NCBI GenBank assembly: GCA_963575745.1
Contig: CAUYUJ010017849.1
Coordinates: forward strand, 318,926 to 382,925
Source: Prorocentrum cordatum
Taxonomy: Eukaryota > Sar > Dinophyceae > Prorocentrales > Prorocentraceae
Length of the DNA stretch: 64,000 nt
Direction of reading: 5' to 3'
Below the pieces are notes generated by a model, which saw only the letters and a list, made by a program, of their open reading frames with translations, was not told the DNA's origin and ran no database searches. Position numbers and translations under genes: made by a program. Of this stretch, positions 32,226 through 44,689 are shown piece after piece (within the stretch, counting starts at the first letter, position 1; each line of letters opens with the position of its first letter).

Positions 32226-35200
32226 GTCCCACGCGTTGAACTGCTTTCAGTCCTGCCGCCACCCGAAGGGAGGAATGACGAGCAGGCCTTGTCTTGCTGT
32301 CCCCATCACCCTCGACACCTTGATCAGGGAAACGCAACAGGCGCTTGGGCAAAAGTACAGCAAGCAAGACAGACAACCCAGTCAGGCGTGCGGGTCCCCC
32401 TCCCTCCCTCCCTCCCTCCCTCCCCTCCCTCCTCCTTCTTTTCCTCCTCATTTTCCTCCTCCTCCTCCTCCTCCTCCTCCTCCTCCTCCCGGGCTGAACT
32501 TTCACGTTTTGAAGCAATTGGCCCGCATCTCTCAGGGCCCCCCCTCTTTGCATTGCCGACACGAGAACTCGCCTGTCGTCGCTGGGGAGGCCAACAGCCA
32601 CGCCCACATCCGAGGCCCTGGCGGTTTGGACACCGAAGCGGGTACTCGATCCAACGGCTGCATTCCGCGCGTGGCAGCCCTGTGTCCATAGGGTCGCGGC
32701 CAAAGAGTCGAGACTCCAGACCGCGAGGCCGTGGATGCGGATACGGTTCCCGCCCGCGGAAAAACAAGATGGCCGTGGGAGCCTTGTTGGCGTGCTCTGG
32801 AGTCGGCACCGCGGTCGGGCGATGCGGGCCTAACCCGCCTAATTCAAAGGTGCCGAAGCTTCGGACGCGCCAGGGAGGGGGCCAGGAGGGCTTTTAGGAG
32901 CCCTGACGCCCGGGTGTCGTGAACAGAACTCATGGCGCGCGTTTCTGCACTTTGGGCCAATTGTGCCTTCACAGATCGATCGGGCTCGAGGAAACACGCA
33001 CGACATAGTTCAGGTCGGAAACTTTCGCGCCGCTGGGGGTACGCCGTGACGTAAGATCTGTAGAGGAGAAGGGCAAGGAGGGGGAGGAGGAGGAGGAGGA
33101 GGAGGATAGCCTAAGAGGCTCTAGATACTTCTTCCCCAACTGCCAGTGGAGTGTTGGGACGCATGCGCACATGCACACAAACACTCGCATACACACATCG
33201 AACATGAAGCACGCGCATATTTGTTTGGGGGGCGGCGCGGCCTCGCGCGCGCCAACGAGACGAAGCATGTCAAGCACGGCGCCCGAAACCTAGGCCGGTG
33301 CACGTGCGCGCCGGGGGATAGCAAAGGGGGGGTTTAAGAATCAGCTCACGTAGCTGATTTTCCCGGCGCCCCCTGGCGTCGGAGGCGCCCACGTAACGAG
33401 GAATGGGCCCCTCGGTGGGGCCGAAACCAGCCGCTTGCAGCAGATTTCGTAACCCCCCCTTTCCCTATCCCGGAGCCTATCCCCCCCTTTCGTTCGGCCC
33501 GACAGAGGGGGGCAGCACATTGCCATCCGAGCGTAGATGGCGGGTAGAAGAGAACGCACACTGGCCGCCGCCCAAGGGGACGTTCCACCAGGGGGGTGCA
33601 GCGCGTACCTGACGGGAGCCAGGTATACAAAGACCGACCACGATGCCAGGCGGTAGCCACAGGCGAGGCGAGGACGTGGGACTACACACACAGTCTCAAT
33701 CACGCACACATCTTTACGCACGAGCCCCGCGGTCGAATGCAGGAAGGCCGCCCATCCTCCGAGCCACCCGTTCCCCGCGACGCCTTGGCTGGGACGGCAC
33801 CGCGGCGGGCTGCCGCCCGAGGTCTGCAGCCGCAGCCTCGCCCTCGCCGGCGGGCCGCAGCGCCCGGCGCAGCACCCAGCCGCGCGGCAGCACGGGCACC
33901 CACTCGGACGGCGCCCGGTCCGCCTCGGGGGCCGTACGCCCCCCCGCCCCTAAGACGAAGTCAAAACGAGGACACATTCGGGTGAGGATTACTCGAGAAT
34001 CTCTGAGATCCCGCGGCTCTGGAGGATGTATTGGGCGCGGCGGCCTTCTCAGAGCGTTCCAGATCGCTCTGAGAGAGTTCCGGAACGCCGTGGAGAGGTT
34101 TTATCCTTGTCCCAGCCCCGCCCGATGTTTGTTGTTTGGTCTCGCGGGCCAACGCTCCCCCCGCGCAGCGGCGCGCCGACGGGGGAAGCAATGGGGAGGG
34201 GGGGGCAGGCCTCCTCAGAAGGCGGCGGGGCAGCAGAGCCTCTCGAGAGGCGGAGGGGCCTGCGGAGCCTGCCGAGGCCCCGCGGGCCGGCCGCCGACCC
34301 GGGTCACCACGGCCCCGCCCCGCCCACTCCGCCCCTCTGCAGCGAGGGCCCGGGGGGGAGCCCGGCCTCCCAGTGGTGCGGCATGCTGCGCTCGGGCAGC
34401 CGTGCCCTGCGGGCTCGCGCCGTGCGTGCCCGCGGTTGTCCGCGGGAGTGGGGTCCGAGCATGGCCCAGCGGGCCCGCAGTGCAGCGTCTTCGCGGGTCG
34501 CCCCCGGCGCCCAGCCCTCCACCCGAAAATCCGGCCGACCGTGGCCCCCGTAAAACCCGGACGCGCCAGACCCGGGCACTGAGCATCCCTCGAAAACAGT
34601 TCTTCCAGACGGCGGCGCGAACAACATACTGCACAGAAGCATTTCCAGAATAAGCCCGGACACCGGCCCTAAAAACCTGCAAGACCCTCCTACACCCGGA
34701 CACAGACCCGAATCCTGAAGTGCAACAAGCTAAAAAATCACGGGTGCTGGAAAATGTGACTTTGCCAGAAAAGGTGTCGTTTTGTTCGTTTCCCGTGTCC
34801 TGGTTTACCTGTGTCCTGGTCTCCGGGGAGCGATACCCCACGGATGACCATCGATAGGAAACGACAGACTCCCCCCTGGCGATACTTCCAACACGGTGGA
34901 GTAAGAGGCGAGAAAGAGACGGAGCACGCGTCCAACACATGAGGGAATCAACATCATAATTCGGAGCACCGTGTACGTAAGTCGTGGAAAGGACAAAGCG
35001 GTTGCCTGAATCTTCAAAGCTGGGTCATCAGGTGTGTCGGGGCAACGAGAGGAAGCAATTTTGTGCCAATGGGAAATCGACTAATCTCTCGAGCGATGCG
35101 CCCGCCGTTCTCCCGTGCAGGGATACGCGTCAGTGTGGCACATCAGAACAAAGTGCCAGGGCAAGACCCCTTCAACGTTCATGTTGACACACTTACAGGA

Positions 35201-35576
35201 GCGGCCAGCCCAAACACCCTGCCAACCAGACAAGGCACCACAGACAGCCTTGCTGACTTCCTGGCTGCTTACTACTCTGTTTGACTGTATCAGCTTGCTG
35301 TGTGACGAGCTTGTGCGACTTCCACTGTCCTCCCCCTAAGCAGTCCCCGCTGTTTCCCCAGAACTCGTCAGTCAAGGAGCCGCACTCCTGCCTGTCGGCT
35401 AGACGCGGGTGCCGTGGAAAGGGATGGGGGGAAGGGGCGAGAGAAACGGAGGGAAGGGAGAGGGAGGGAGGGAGGGAGGATCATGTTTGGTGCTCTTCAG
35501 AGATTGGGGGATGGACGGCTTCATCTCAGACGAACACCCGTCCACGCACCCAGTGCCGTGCTTCTCAACCGAAGGC
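32226..35576. other. No gene recognised; CCT tract at 32397-32490
   Basis: Polypyrimidine run (CCCT)n then (CCT)n at 32397-32490, a GGA run at 33077-33105, and CACACA/GCGCGC-rich sequence at 33150-33320. 33720-34600 is very GC-rich with long but domainless frames on both strands. A GGGA run sits at 35452-35480. Confidence 0.5.
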
Positions 35577-36060
35577 TCCAATGACTGTATTCGCATGCGG
35601 CCCCGCTCCATTCTGGCAGACCCCTCACGCGGTTTAAGACCCCATAAGGAGATCCACCGAAGGTCCCAATGGCTGCGTTCACATGCGTCCCCGCCCAATT
35701 TTTCAGCAGACCCCTAACACGCTTACGGGCCTCAAAAAGAGCTCCACCGACGGCCCCAGTGGCTGCGTCTGCATGCGGCCCTGCTCCATTTCGGCAGACC
35801 CCTCGCCTGCTCCCATAGGGAGCCCCACCGAAATCCCAAATGGCTGCGTTCGCATGCGGCCGCTCACACCTCGCGCGGCCCCAGAGGGAGGTCTACTGAA
35901 GGCTCCAGTGGCTGCGTCCGCATGCGGCCCCGCCCCATTCTGGCAGACCCCTCACACGTTTCGCGGTTTCGCAAGGAGCTCTACCGAAGGCCCTGGTGGC
36001 TGCGTTCGCAGGCGACCCCGCCCGATTTCGGCAGACACCTCGCATGTTTCTTGGCCTCAT
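35577..36060. repeat. 88-bp satellite, about six units
   Basis: Units start near 35577, 35665, 35752, 35840, 35908 and 35993. Each contains GGCTGCGTTCGCATGCGGCC (with variants), CCATTTCGGCAGACCCCTC and GGAGCTCCACCGAAGG. The fourth unit is shortened. Frames running through it translate as repeated Ala/Arg/Pro-rich peptides and are not genes. Confidence 0.85.
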
Positions 36061-36439
36061 TGGGGCCTCCACGGCGCGCTCCTCGCCGTCTTCTTTCGTT
36101 CGGACAGAGTCGCGAGAGTGCGCGCGTGAATGGAGAACTTTGGGTGTGTTTCGACGTTGTTTTGGCGAAGCGTTCAAGGGCACCGCAGCCCCTCTCGCAA
36201 TATTCTTGGGTATTGAGCGGTCCTGTTCGTAACCGCCTCGTCCTGAACATGGATCGGGGTTTTCGCCAACATAATTACACTTGAGCGTCCTGGCAACAAA
36301 TCACCCGCGCTCAGAACCAACAACAAACATATGTGATGTTCTTTAACTGCATGCAGAGCGCCCATAAGGGCATGTGGGCAGTGACAGAATGCCCATTCGA
36401 CAGAATTAACCACATTTTGAAGTGAAGCGGGTCGCGATG

Positions 36440-37190
36440 CCCTCAGAAGGCGCACAAGCGTGGCTGACTTCCCACGTCCCAGACGGCGCACAAGTGGGGC
36501 GTTGTGCCAGATGCATCACAAAAACGTTCTAAATGGCAGGCATCCGCGACCAAAACCAACGGACCACGTACAGCATTCCTCCCTTGTGGCGGCGTGCATG
36601 ACAACGCTCCAAAGGTGCGTCCGCCGAGGCTGAACTCCCCCAAAACAATCGAACACGAAATGGTTAACCCGTTACTGTTCTAATAGCAAACGTCCTGCGC
36701 CCAAAGCGAACCAAGAATGCACGCAATTCCTCCCTTTAGCCGTCGTTCATAGGAGAAGCCCTCGAGGGATGCGTCCGCCGCGGCTGAAGTTCCTGACGAC
36801 AATGAAATTGGAGGCGGTGGTTCTCACCCCTACGTTTATAGTCTCAAGCAGGCCGCGCCCAAAATCAACGAACAATACACGAACTTCTCCCTCTGTTGAC
36901 GGCGTCCATGAAAACCCTCACGGGGTGCGTCCGCTATGAATGAAAACGGAGGCGATGATATATCCTTTGCGCTTCTAATGACGAGCGCCCCGCACCCAAC
37001 ATCACACACACACACAACTGCAGATACGTCCTCCCATATGGTGTCGCTCAAAAGACAAGTCCTCCAAATGTGCGTCCGCCGTGGCTGAATTTCCAGAAAG
37101 AAATGACATCGGCGGCTGTGTTTTTCATATGTTGACACGTTGAACGCCAACCTTCCGCGTCAAATACATACGAACGGGTACATACACATT
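36440..37190. repeat. About 150-bp satellite, four to five units
   Basis: GTGCGTCCGCCGnGGCTGAA-type boxes at 36613, 36767, 36923 (diverged) and 37070, each preceded by a CCTCCCTnTnGnCGGCG box and an ACCAAAACCAACG-like box. Spacing is about 147-158 bases. The sequence is less GC-rich than the 88-bp satellite before it. Confidence 0.75.
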
Positions 37191-37269
37191 CTCTCTTGTT
37201 ATCGCTAGGAAGCCTTCAGGAGGTAAGCCAACTGCGGTATATGCCCCAGAAGGATCTCATTTATGGGGG

Positions 37270-38450
37270 GCATTGCAAAATCATTAATTCTTTGGCGGCC
37301 TCACGTACGTATTCTATTTCTGGCGGCCGTGCAAAAGGATTCCGTTTGTGGCAGCATTACAAGAAGAGTCCTTCTGTGGAGGCCTTGCAATAAGAAGCGT
37401 TTTGCGGCGGCCCTGCAACATGAATCCCATTGTGGCGCCCTGTCAAAAAGAATCCTGTTGCGGTGCCCTGGCAAATTTCTGTACCCCATCCGTGGAACAA
37501 GGAGCACAAGGTACACACAAAGCACACAGCGAAAACCAAATAACACAACACAACAACTTCGGAAACACGATAAACGCAATCGGAACCACAGACAACCCAT
37601 GGAAACACAAAACAGAACAGTGGCATCCGATGAGAGCATGTGACGCACACGCATCAAAAACAACTTAACATAATGAAAGCCTACGACATCACAACAACAC
37701 GACTGATCACACACAGAAGCAAATGAACACACATATGTTGTTTTCATGGTTTTCAATGTTGTGCGCCGTCTCGTCTTCGCTTCCATTCATACTAACAACT
37801 TTCCGTGTTTTCCACTGCTGCTTGTCGGAGGCCTTGCAACAGGATTCCGTGTATTGCGGTCCAGCAAAACGAACCCTTTGTGGTGCCATGACGATGTTCG
37901 GCCCCCCTCCAGGAAGTAACGGCTATGCTGGCAAGCACCACAAGCAAGGACCACACGACGAAGCAAACGAAACCACATACGCATACGGTGCACACATGAA
38001 GAACAGCAACGGCAGAACCACAAGACACCGATACAATCACAATTAAAAAGCAGAGACGGCCTAAGGCACCATAGGGTAACACAACAAACATCAAATCAAC
38101 ACACTTAAGACCTAACAAGATAACAACAAAACGCTGAACACAACGATACACCTATGGACCCACATTGTTGATGATGGGATTCACAATTCTTCGTTGGGGT
38201 TCCATTGAGTTCATGGGTGTTCATTGCTTTCCCTTGCTTTTTGAAGAACATATACAGCATGGCTGCCCTGGAAGGGGATTCCTTGTGCGGAGGCCTTACA
38301 CAAGGAATTCTTGTGTGGCGGCCTTACACAAGGGTTCTTTTTGTCGCGGCCTGATCTGAGGATCTCTTGTGTGACGGCATTACACAAGTATGCCTTTTGA
38401 TAAGGCCTTGCATAAGGATTCCTCCCGACGCGACATTACAAACAAACTCC
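37270..38450. repeat. About 30-bp repeat in three blocks with A/C-rich spacers
   Basis: Motif near TGTGGCGGCCTTGCAAnAGG followed by ATTCC. Blocks at about 37285-37480, 37815-37885 and 38255-38450. The spacers (37490-37740, 37925-38160) are rich in ACACAA and AAC and hold no gene. Units diverge by about a third, so these are old arrays. Confidence 0.75.
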
Positions 38451-39124
38451 TTGAATGGCCGCCTACGAAAATGATATTCTTGTGGCTGCAGAATGTAGGA
38501 ATTCGACGAAAGGGAATGGCAGAACGGAGTTTCGACGAGACAGATGCCCGAATAGAAGTTCGACGAAGAAAGGCTTAGGTGGAACTTAATGGGTGAGACA
38601 ATGTGGAAGGAGGCCATCCGAAAAGGTTCAAACAGAGTGGCGAAGCCTTTGGGACGTTGGGGGAACGAACCAACCACGCGCCCCCCTCATGTAGCCTCAT
38701 GGTTGGGGGAGCAAACGAAACACGCGCCCCCCTTATTTAGCCGCATCCCCCCGTGCCCTCTTCCCAAAACGCCCCCAATAAAGCCGCAGGATGGTCCCCA
38801 GGGGAAACAAAATCACGTCACGTGAGGGCAGCCTCCTTGCGTGACTTCGTAGTGTCTTATCAGAACCCTTTTGGGAAACTCTTGGGATGCGCGCCCCCCG
38901 AGGACCCCCCTGTGACTCCAAGAGGGCTTCGAGAGGACCCAAAGAGAACCCCCAACCGACTCAACACAAGGCGGAGGTGAAAAGGATGGAGACTGGGGGT
39001 GAGGGAGGGTGAGGAAGGAATGCGGAACGAGGGACTGGGATGGGTTTAAGGACGAGGAGGGATGAGAGGAGAGGACACTAAGGAGAGGGGGAGGGAGCGA
39101 ATACTGGAAACACGTGTCTGCGCA

Positions 39125-39640
39125 TCTTACGCCAGATGAAGAAAGAGCCCTCTTGGACAGAGTTGGGGCTGTTGGGGGGCTCTCCGGAAGCCCTCCGGGC
39201 TGTATTTGAGCTCCCTTGGCTCCCTCTTTGGACCGTCCTGGAGCCCTTTCGGGCCGTTTCGGACCCCTCTTGGACAATCTTGCGACCCCCCTGGGGGCCC
39301 TCGTGGGGTCCGCGAAGGCCCTATTACTTCTGCCTTAGGCACGGCACCCACGTGGACAAGTGTCGAGGACGCGTCGCGCGTGTAACTTAAAGTCGATGTG
39401 GAACTCAGCCGACTGTGGTTGAATGCCCAGGGCTCTCTTGGGTCGTCTTGGGGCTGCCTTGGGGCCCTGTGGAAGATCTCTGAAGCCTTCTTCGGGGCAC
39501 CCTCGGGATCTTTTGAAGCGCTCTGAGGTGTCTTGGGGCTCTTTTGAGTAATCCAGGGCGCCTCGAGGGTGTCTTGCGAGTCTCTTAGCGTCGGCCCTGA
39601 TAAGGGAGTCCTCTTGGATCTCGCGGCGACTTGCTGTCAG
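39125..39640 (-). repeat. CCAAGA-family repeat, reverse orientation
   Basis: Reads as TTGGGGnnnnCTTGG on the plus strand (CTCTTGGGTCGTCTTGGGGC near 39431), the reverse complement of the family at 0.2-5.3 kb. Array spans about 39148-39320 and 39420-39590. 38451-39124 before it is unique-looking with no gene. Confidence 0.7.
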
Positions 39641-39844
39641 GCTTGTTCCACCATCCACAAGGGCCCTGAAATCATAGCATTCGCTTTCGTAATTTAACGC
39701 TTGTTCTTTCGAGGGCGCAAAGTGGCCACGAGAGCAGCAGAGCCGCCAGAGGTGTCCTATAGTAGACTGTTTCGCCATATTGCCAATGCACCTCGAACGT
39801 GCACCTCTCTTTCCTCACGCTATATATACATATCTATATATACT

Positions 39845-39965
39845 AGAACCACGCGCGCGCTTCGCGCGCGCTTAGGTTCTGTCGAGTCACAGACCCAGGA
39901 ATCCTCCTCCTCCTTCTCCTCCTCCTCCTCCTCCTCCTCCTCCTCGTCTTCCTCCTCATCCTCGT
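39845..39965. repeat. GC hairpin followed by CCT tract
   Basis: 39845-39880 is an inverted repeat: AGAACC and GGTTCT outer arms, a GCGCGCGC/CGCGCGCG inner stem and a TT loop. A TATATA stretch precedes it and a (CCT)n run (39902-39965) follows. Confidence 0.75.
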
Positions 39966-39989
39966 CCTTTCCCGAGCGATACAATAACA

Positions 39990-40897
39990 ACTTGCGTGGA
40001 ACCCCTCTCGGGCCCATCTTGGGGCTCTCTTGGGCCGCCTTTGGAGCCTCTTGAGGCGTCCTGGGTCTCTCGTGGGGGCTTCTTGGAGCTCTCTTGGCGC
40101 CTCCTGGAGCCTCTTGGGGCCGAAAGCTCGGAATTCTACAGTGGCTTTCTCCCTCTGGGACCCCTCTCGGGCACGCCTTAGGGCTCTCTTAGGCAATTTT
40201 GGAGTCCAATTTTGCCGTCCTGGGCGCCTCGTGAACCGTCTTGGAACTCTCTTGGGGGCCACCTAGGGCGTCTTGGGAGCCTCTTCGGACGTGTTGGACG
40301 CGGTGAAAACCCAACAGGCGACCATGCGAAAAGTATACGTTTTCCCATGGGAATGGGACCATTTTTGCTTCTTGGACCTCTCTTGGGGTGCCTCTCGGAA
40401 CGTCTTGGGCTGATTTTGGAAGCCTTTTGGCGCCTCTGGGCGGCGTTTTGGCGCCTCCTGGGATGTGTTGGGCCGGAAGCTCGGAATTCGAGAGTGGCTT
40501 TCTCCTTCTGGGACCCCTCTCGAAGTCGTCTTGGGGTTCTCTTGGGCCGTCTTGGGGCCGTCCTGAGCCACTCGTGCGCAGCCTTGGAGCGCTCCCGGAG
40601 GCCTCGTAGACCGTCTTGGGCGCCTCTTGGGCCGTCTTGGACGCGGTGAAAGCCCAAGATGCGAACATGCGAAATATATACGTTTTCCCATAGGAATGGC
40701 ACGATTTTTGCTTCTTGGGCCTCTCTTGGGCTGCCTCTCGGAGCGTCTTGGAGGCTTCTGGGACCTTCTTGGCGCCTCTGGCGGCATTTTGGGGCCTCCT
40801 GGAGACTCTTGGCCGGAAGCTCGGAATTCGAGGTTGGCTTTCTCCGTCTGGGACCCCTCTCGAACTCGTCTTGGGGCACTCTTCGGCCGTCTTGGGG
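39990..40897 (-). repeat. About 345-bp higher-order repeat of the CCAAGA family
   Basis: Landmark GAAGCTCGGAATTCGAG (with variants) at 40125, 40477 and 40817, each followed by GTGGCTTTCTCCnTCTGGGA. A second landmark, GCGAAAAGTATACGTTTTCC or its variant, lies at about 40325 and 40669. Short CTTGGG units fill the rest. The array runs into the assembly gap, so its true length is unknown. Confidence 0.85.
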
Positions 40898-40997
40898 NNN
40901 NNNNNNNNNNNNNNNNNNNNNNNNNNNNNNNNNNNNNNNNNNNNNNNNNNNNNNNNNNNNNNNNNNNNNNNNNNNNNNNNNNNNNNNNNNNNNNNNN
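40898..40997. other. Assembly gap of exactly 100 N
   Basis: A run of N in the sequence. The round length suggests a scaffolding placeholder, not a measured size. Sequence left of it is tandem repeat; sequence right of it (GCGCGC-rich) is different. Confidence 0.95.
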
Positions 40998-40999
40998 TT

Positions 41000-41940
41000 C
41001 CCCATGTTGCTTGCTCGCGCACTACGCGCGCGATGCAATGTGATGCGCCAGGGTTTGTTCTTTGGTTTGGGGGGTTACGGCGGAGGCGGGGGAGGTTCAT
41101 GCAATGGCCAATGTGCCAACCCGCCAGGCCCGTCGCCGTGGGCCCCGCCGCCGAGCCGTGGAGCGGCGCGGCGGCGGGGCGTGAGTGTTTTTTGGGGTCC
41201 TCTGGCGGTCGCGCTGGCAGTCGGCGACAGGGGCAGCGCGGGTCTGAGTCTTGTGGGCGTGCCACGGGTGCCCTCGCAAGGAGGGCGGCGGTTCGGGGGC
41301 GGAGGAGGACGGAGGATATTCTGGGTTTTCTGTTTGGATGCCCCCTGTGTGTATGCATGTGCACATACATGTGCCGATATATCTATATATAGATAAAATG
41401 CGTGTATCCTTATCCTGGCAGGGGAAAGGATCGCCCGCTCGCTGGCCGATCGCGGGCCCCCCAGGCGCCCGCCAGGCGCCCTCCTTCGGCCCCCCCCCGC
41501 GCCAGTCAGCCAGCCAGGACCAGTGGCGCTGGTGACAGTGACAGAAGGGCAGGGGGGGAAGGAAAAGGGGGGCAGGTCGCGCGCTTCGCGGCTCCACGGC
41601 TCCACCGACAGCCGCAGCGGTTCGCGCATTCCTCACGCGTTTCGCGGCTAGGGGGCTCAATCGAGTTCATTCTGCAGCGGCTGGCCGTCGTCAGACAAAT
41701 TGGCCCCCGTGGCCAGGGGGGGCTCTCCACGTCGGGGTGGGGAATTTGGAAGACATGTAAACGATTAGCGCAACCCTACCAGACCATCCAGAAACGATGC
41801 CCAGAGGAATTGCCACGATCAGGGAAGTGGGCAACACGCAATGAAAGGAAGGGTCCCCCAGTGAAGGCCTCTTGGAGCGTTTTGGGAGCCGCTCCGGTTC
41901 CGGATCCTGGACGCCCCACAGCGCATTGGGGTGCCATCGG
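41000..41940. other. No gene recognised
   Basis: GC-rich unique-looking DNA with a short TATATA stretch at 41379-41394. Open frames carry no domain. Confidence 0.45.
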
Positions 41941-42003
41941 AAAAAAAAAAAAAAAAAATAAAAAAAAAAAAACAAAAAAAACAAAGAAAAAACCACAAAA
42001 AAA
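41941..42003. repeat. A-rich tract
   Basis: About 60 bases of A interrupted by T, C and G. It may be a degenerate poly(A) tail, but I cannot identify a retrocopied gene to its left. Confidence 0.85.
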
Positions 42004-42009
42004 GGACTG

Positions 42010-42800
42010 CTTTGGTGGGCTTTCTTGGGGTCTCTTGGGGAGCGTTTTGGAAGCTTCTTGGGCGCTTGCGGGGCCACCCGGCGCCTCCTGGGCGCCTCGT
42101 GGGGCTCTCTTGGAGCGCTCTCGGGGGCCTTGGGGCCGCTCTCGGGGCCATCTTGGAGGACATCTATCACACGAGAGGGGGGCATTACTTAGCGCTGCCT
42201 TTCGGGCGCTCCTGGGGCGCTCTTCGAGCACTCTCGGGTGCTCTTGGGGCAGTCTCTGGGCCCTCTTGAGTTTCTATTGCGGCCCTCTTGGGCCATGTTG
42301 GAGTAAACGCGTCGGATGGCCATCGGAAGTGCAAAGGCGAGAAAGCCAAACACAGTGATTGCCCGATGGCTTTGGAAGGATGTTGGCCTCTTCGGGGCCT
42401 CCTGGGGGAGCTATTTGGCCACTTGGGGCCGTCTTGGAGCGGTCTTGGGGGCATTTGGGAGCCAGTGTGGGACATTTCGGGTAATATTGGGCCATCTTGG
42501 AGGCCATCGCGGGCTCTCCCAGGCGCTCAGCAGTCATCTTAATCAGTGCCCCCCCCCCCCCCCCCCCAAAGAGGCCAACACCTTAGCGAAATCAATGGTT
42601 TTTCATTTCTTGCCGAGCATCTTGGATCTTTCGGGTGCCTATGGGGGGGTCTTCTGGGGCCTCATGGCGCTCATTGGGAGCCTCTCGGGGGCGTCCTGGG
42701 GGCATATTGGGGCGCCTTGGCCACTTCGCTGGGCCCCCATTGGGGCGCCCATGGGAGCCGTGGGGGCCATAGTTGGGCCATCTTGGGTGAGATCGATCAC
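42010..42800 (-). repeat. CCAAGA-family repeat, reverse orientation, second block
   Basis: TTGGGG/CTCTTGG units at 42025-42300, 42385-42530 and 42620-42790, separated by unique spacers and a C-run at 42550-42566. Also present on the plus strand: a shorter block at 44260-44350. Confidence 0.7.
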
Positions 42801-43499
42801 AGGTTGATGGGGGAGAGGGGGGGGGGCTAATTCGCCACCCATTCCCCCCCCCATCAGGAAGCCAACATGGGGCCAAAACCTCAATAGAACCAAAGATGCT
42901 GGCGTCCTCGCCGAGGCAGCCGTTTTGGGCGCCCCGACACCCCAAGGGCCCCCCCGCCCACGTCCACGGGGAGTTTGCATGGGGGGGGGCCCGAAGGGGG
43001 AAAAGGAGGGGTGGAAGAGGTAACCAATTAAACCACCGACGCCCAGAGGGCTGGTGGGATTGCACCTGGTTTTCTCCATTGGGCTTTCGATTGTGCATCG
43101 TGGAAAGCATTCGCGTCGAGTTTCTCGCGCGGGCTGCATTTGCACGTTTGATCTTGGAGTAGCAGAAGACAGATGGGCGTTTCTTGGCAATCGTTTGCAA
43201 TCGTTTGGCGCACATGGATTTCCAATAATAGTGAAGGCAAATCATCGCAGCGGAACGGCACGCGAAAAGGGGTTCGGCCTCTCGTTGAGATTTCGCTTGT
43301 TTGTTTCAACAAAAAAATGCGCCGCGTTTCTCATGCAGGGTTGTTCCTTAGGTAAGCGGCGATATGTTAGGAGTTTGCGCCCATGCGGGCTGGGAGATGC
43401 TACGTGTCGCTATTAATTGTGCGCGCTGGTTCGGGTTACCCGGAGAAGTTCCGAGCGACCTTTAGAGGGCCCGCGACAATGTTTTCCAAAGTGGCCCAT

Positions 43500-43800
43500 T
43501 TGGGTGGGTGTGGACCCGTTTATCGTAGGAGGAAGCCCCCGAGGGCCCCGAGGCGAGTCGAACGGTGTTCAAGACTACCCATTAGGCCCAATACAGACCA
43601 GGGCGCCCACAAGGCCCTCAGAAGGCACCACGAAGGCACCGCGGAGCCCCAGGCAAGCCCAAGAAAACAAAGAACACAACGAGCAGCCTTCGAGATGCCC
43701 CAAGCTACCTCCAAGAAAAAATGGAGGCTTCACCTAGAAGCTTTGACCCGCAACCCAGGCACGGCAATGGGATGGGCGGAAAGCCATTATATAAGTTCTC
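43500..43800 (+). repeat. CCAAGA-family repeat with conserved tail
   Basis: Degenerate array (GGGCCCCGAGGCGAG to AAGCCCAAG) followed at 43743 by ACCCGCAACCCAGGCACGG and a few bases later AAAGCCATT, homologous to 2686-2735 of copy 2. This fixes the tail of the family. 42810-43499 before it and 43800-44590 after it hold no recognised gene. Confidence 0.65.
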
Positions 43801-44689
43801 ACGCACAGGTTGGGAGATTGTCATTCGGGCACGTGGATGGGCCATCCATCTGATAGGCGCGACGCTGCCACTCCGACCACACTGAGTCAGAACACCTCTC
43901 AAAGTACAAGATATAAGGACATGCTATCATCGCATCGCCCCTGCCGCTGTCGCAGCGGCCGAAGCGTCGCAGCCACCAGCAAGACTGAACAAAAAAACAG
44001 TTCTTCTCGGGATCTCTCTTGGACGGCGGGCGAAGGAGGCCCGGGGTTCAGGGGGGGCTTGGATCGGAGCCCGGACCGCGGACGGATGAAGGGCGGCCCC
44101 GAGCGCGCCCCCCCCCCGACAAGGCCCCCTCGCCGCGCCGCTGGTTCGCCCCGAGTGGCGTGAGTGGGCGGGCCCTGCGAGAGGATGGAGGGCGCCAGTC
44201 GGGCGGCCGAATAAAGGTCGGAGGACTCTTGAACATTCTCGCCCTCGGCCTTGATGGGGCCTCTGATGGTGTTGTTTCGGGTCTCTTGGGGGCCTCTCGG
44301 GGCTTCTCGGGCGTTTTTCTGAACCTCTTGGGGTCTCCCGAGGGCCTCTAAGAAGCAAAGAGGCTAGAATATTCGCTTCCTGCTCTGCGGCAGCCGCCCC
44401 GCCCCATCGGGCGAGGCGGAGGGCGTCGTTAAAATGCATGGCCCACGGGGCGGCGGATGGGGGGGAGGGCAAGAGGCACGAGGGGGGGCAGCAACGGCAG
44501 CAACGGTGCCAGCGAAAAAAATCGGCGATGCCCCGAGCCGCCGATTGTTGGGTCCTCGATCCTCGATTTGGATCCATGCGCCCCACCGTTATCATGTCCC
44601 TCACCCCTCACACCCTCATCATTATCCTTGTCGTCGTCCTCCCTTCTCCTCCCCTTCATTATCCTTCTCCGTTTCCGTGTCGCTATCAT

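Noticed and set aside
33643-34653. 336-codon plus-strand ORF
   Set aside because: GC-driven open frame. The minus strand is equally open, and composition is Arg/Pro/Ala without motifs.
37270-38450. CRISPR-like alternation of 30-bp repeats and spacers
   Set aside because: Repeats are diverged and directly tandem within blocks, there are no cas genes, and the host is a eukaryote.
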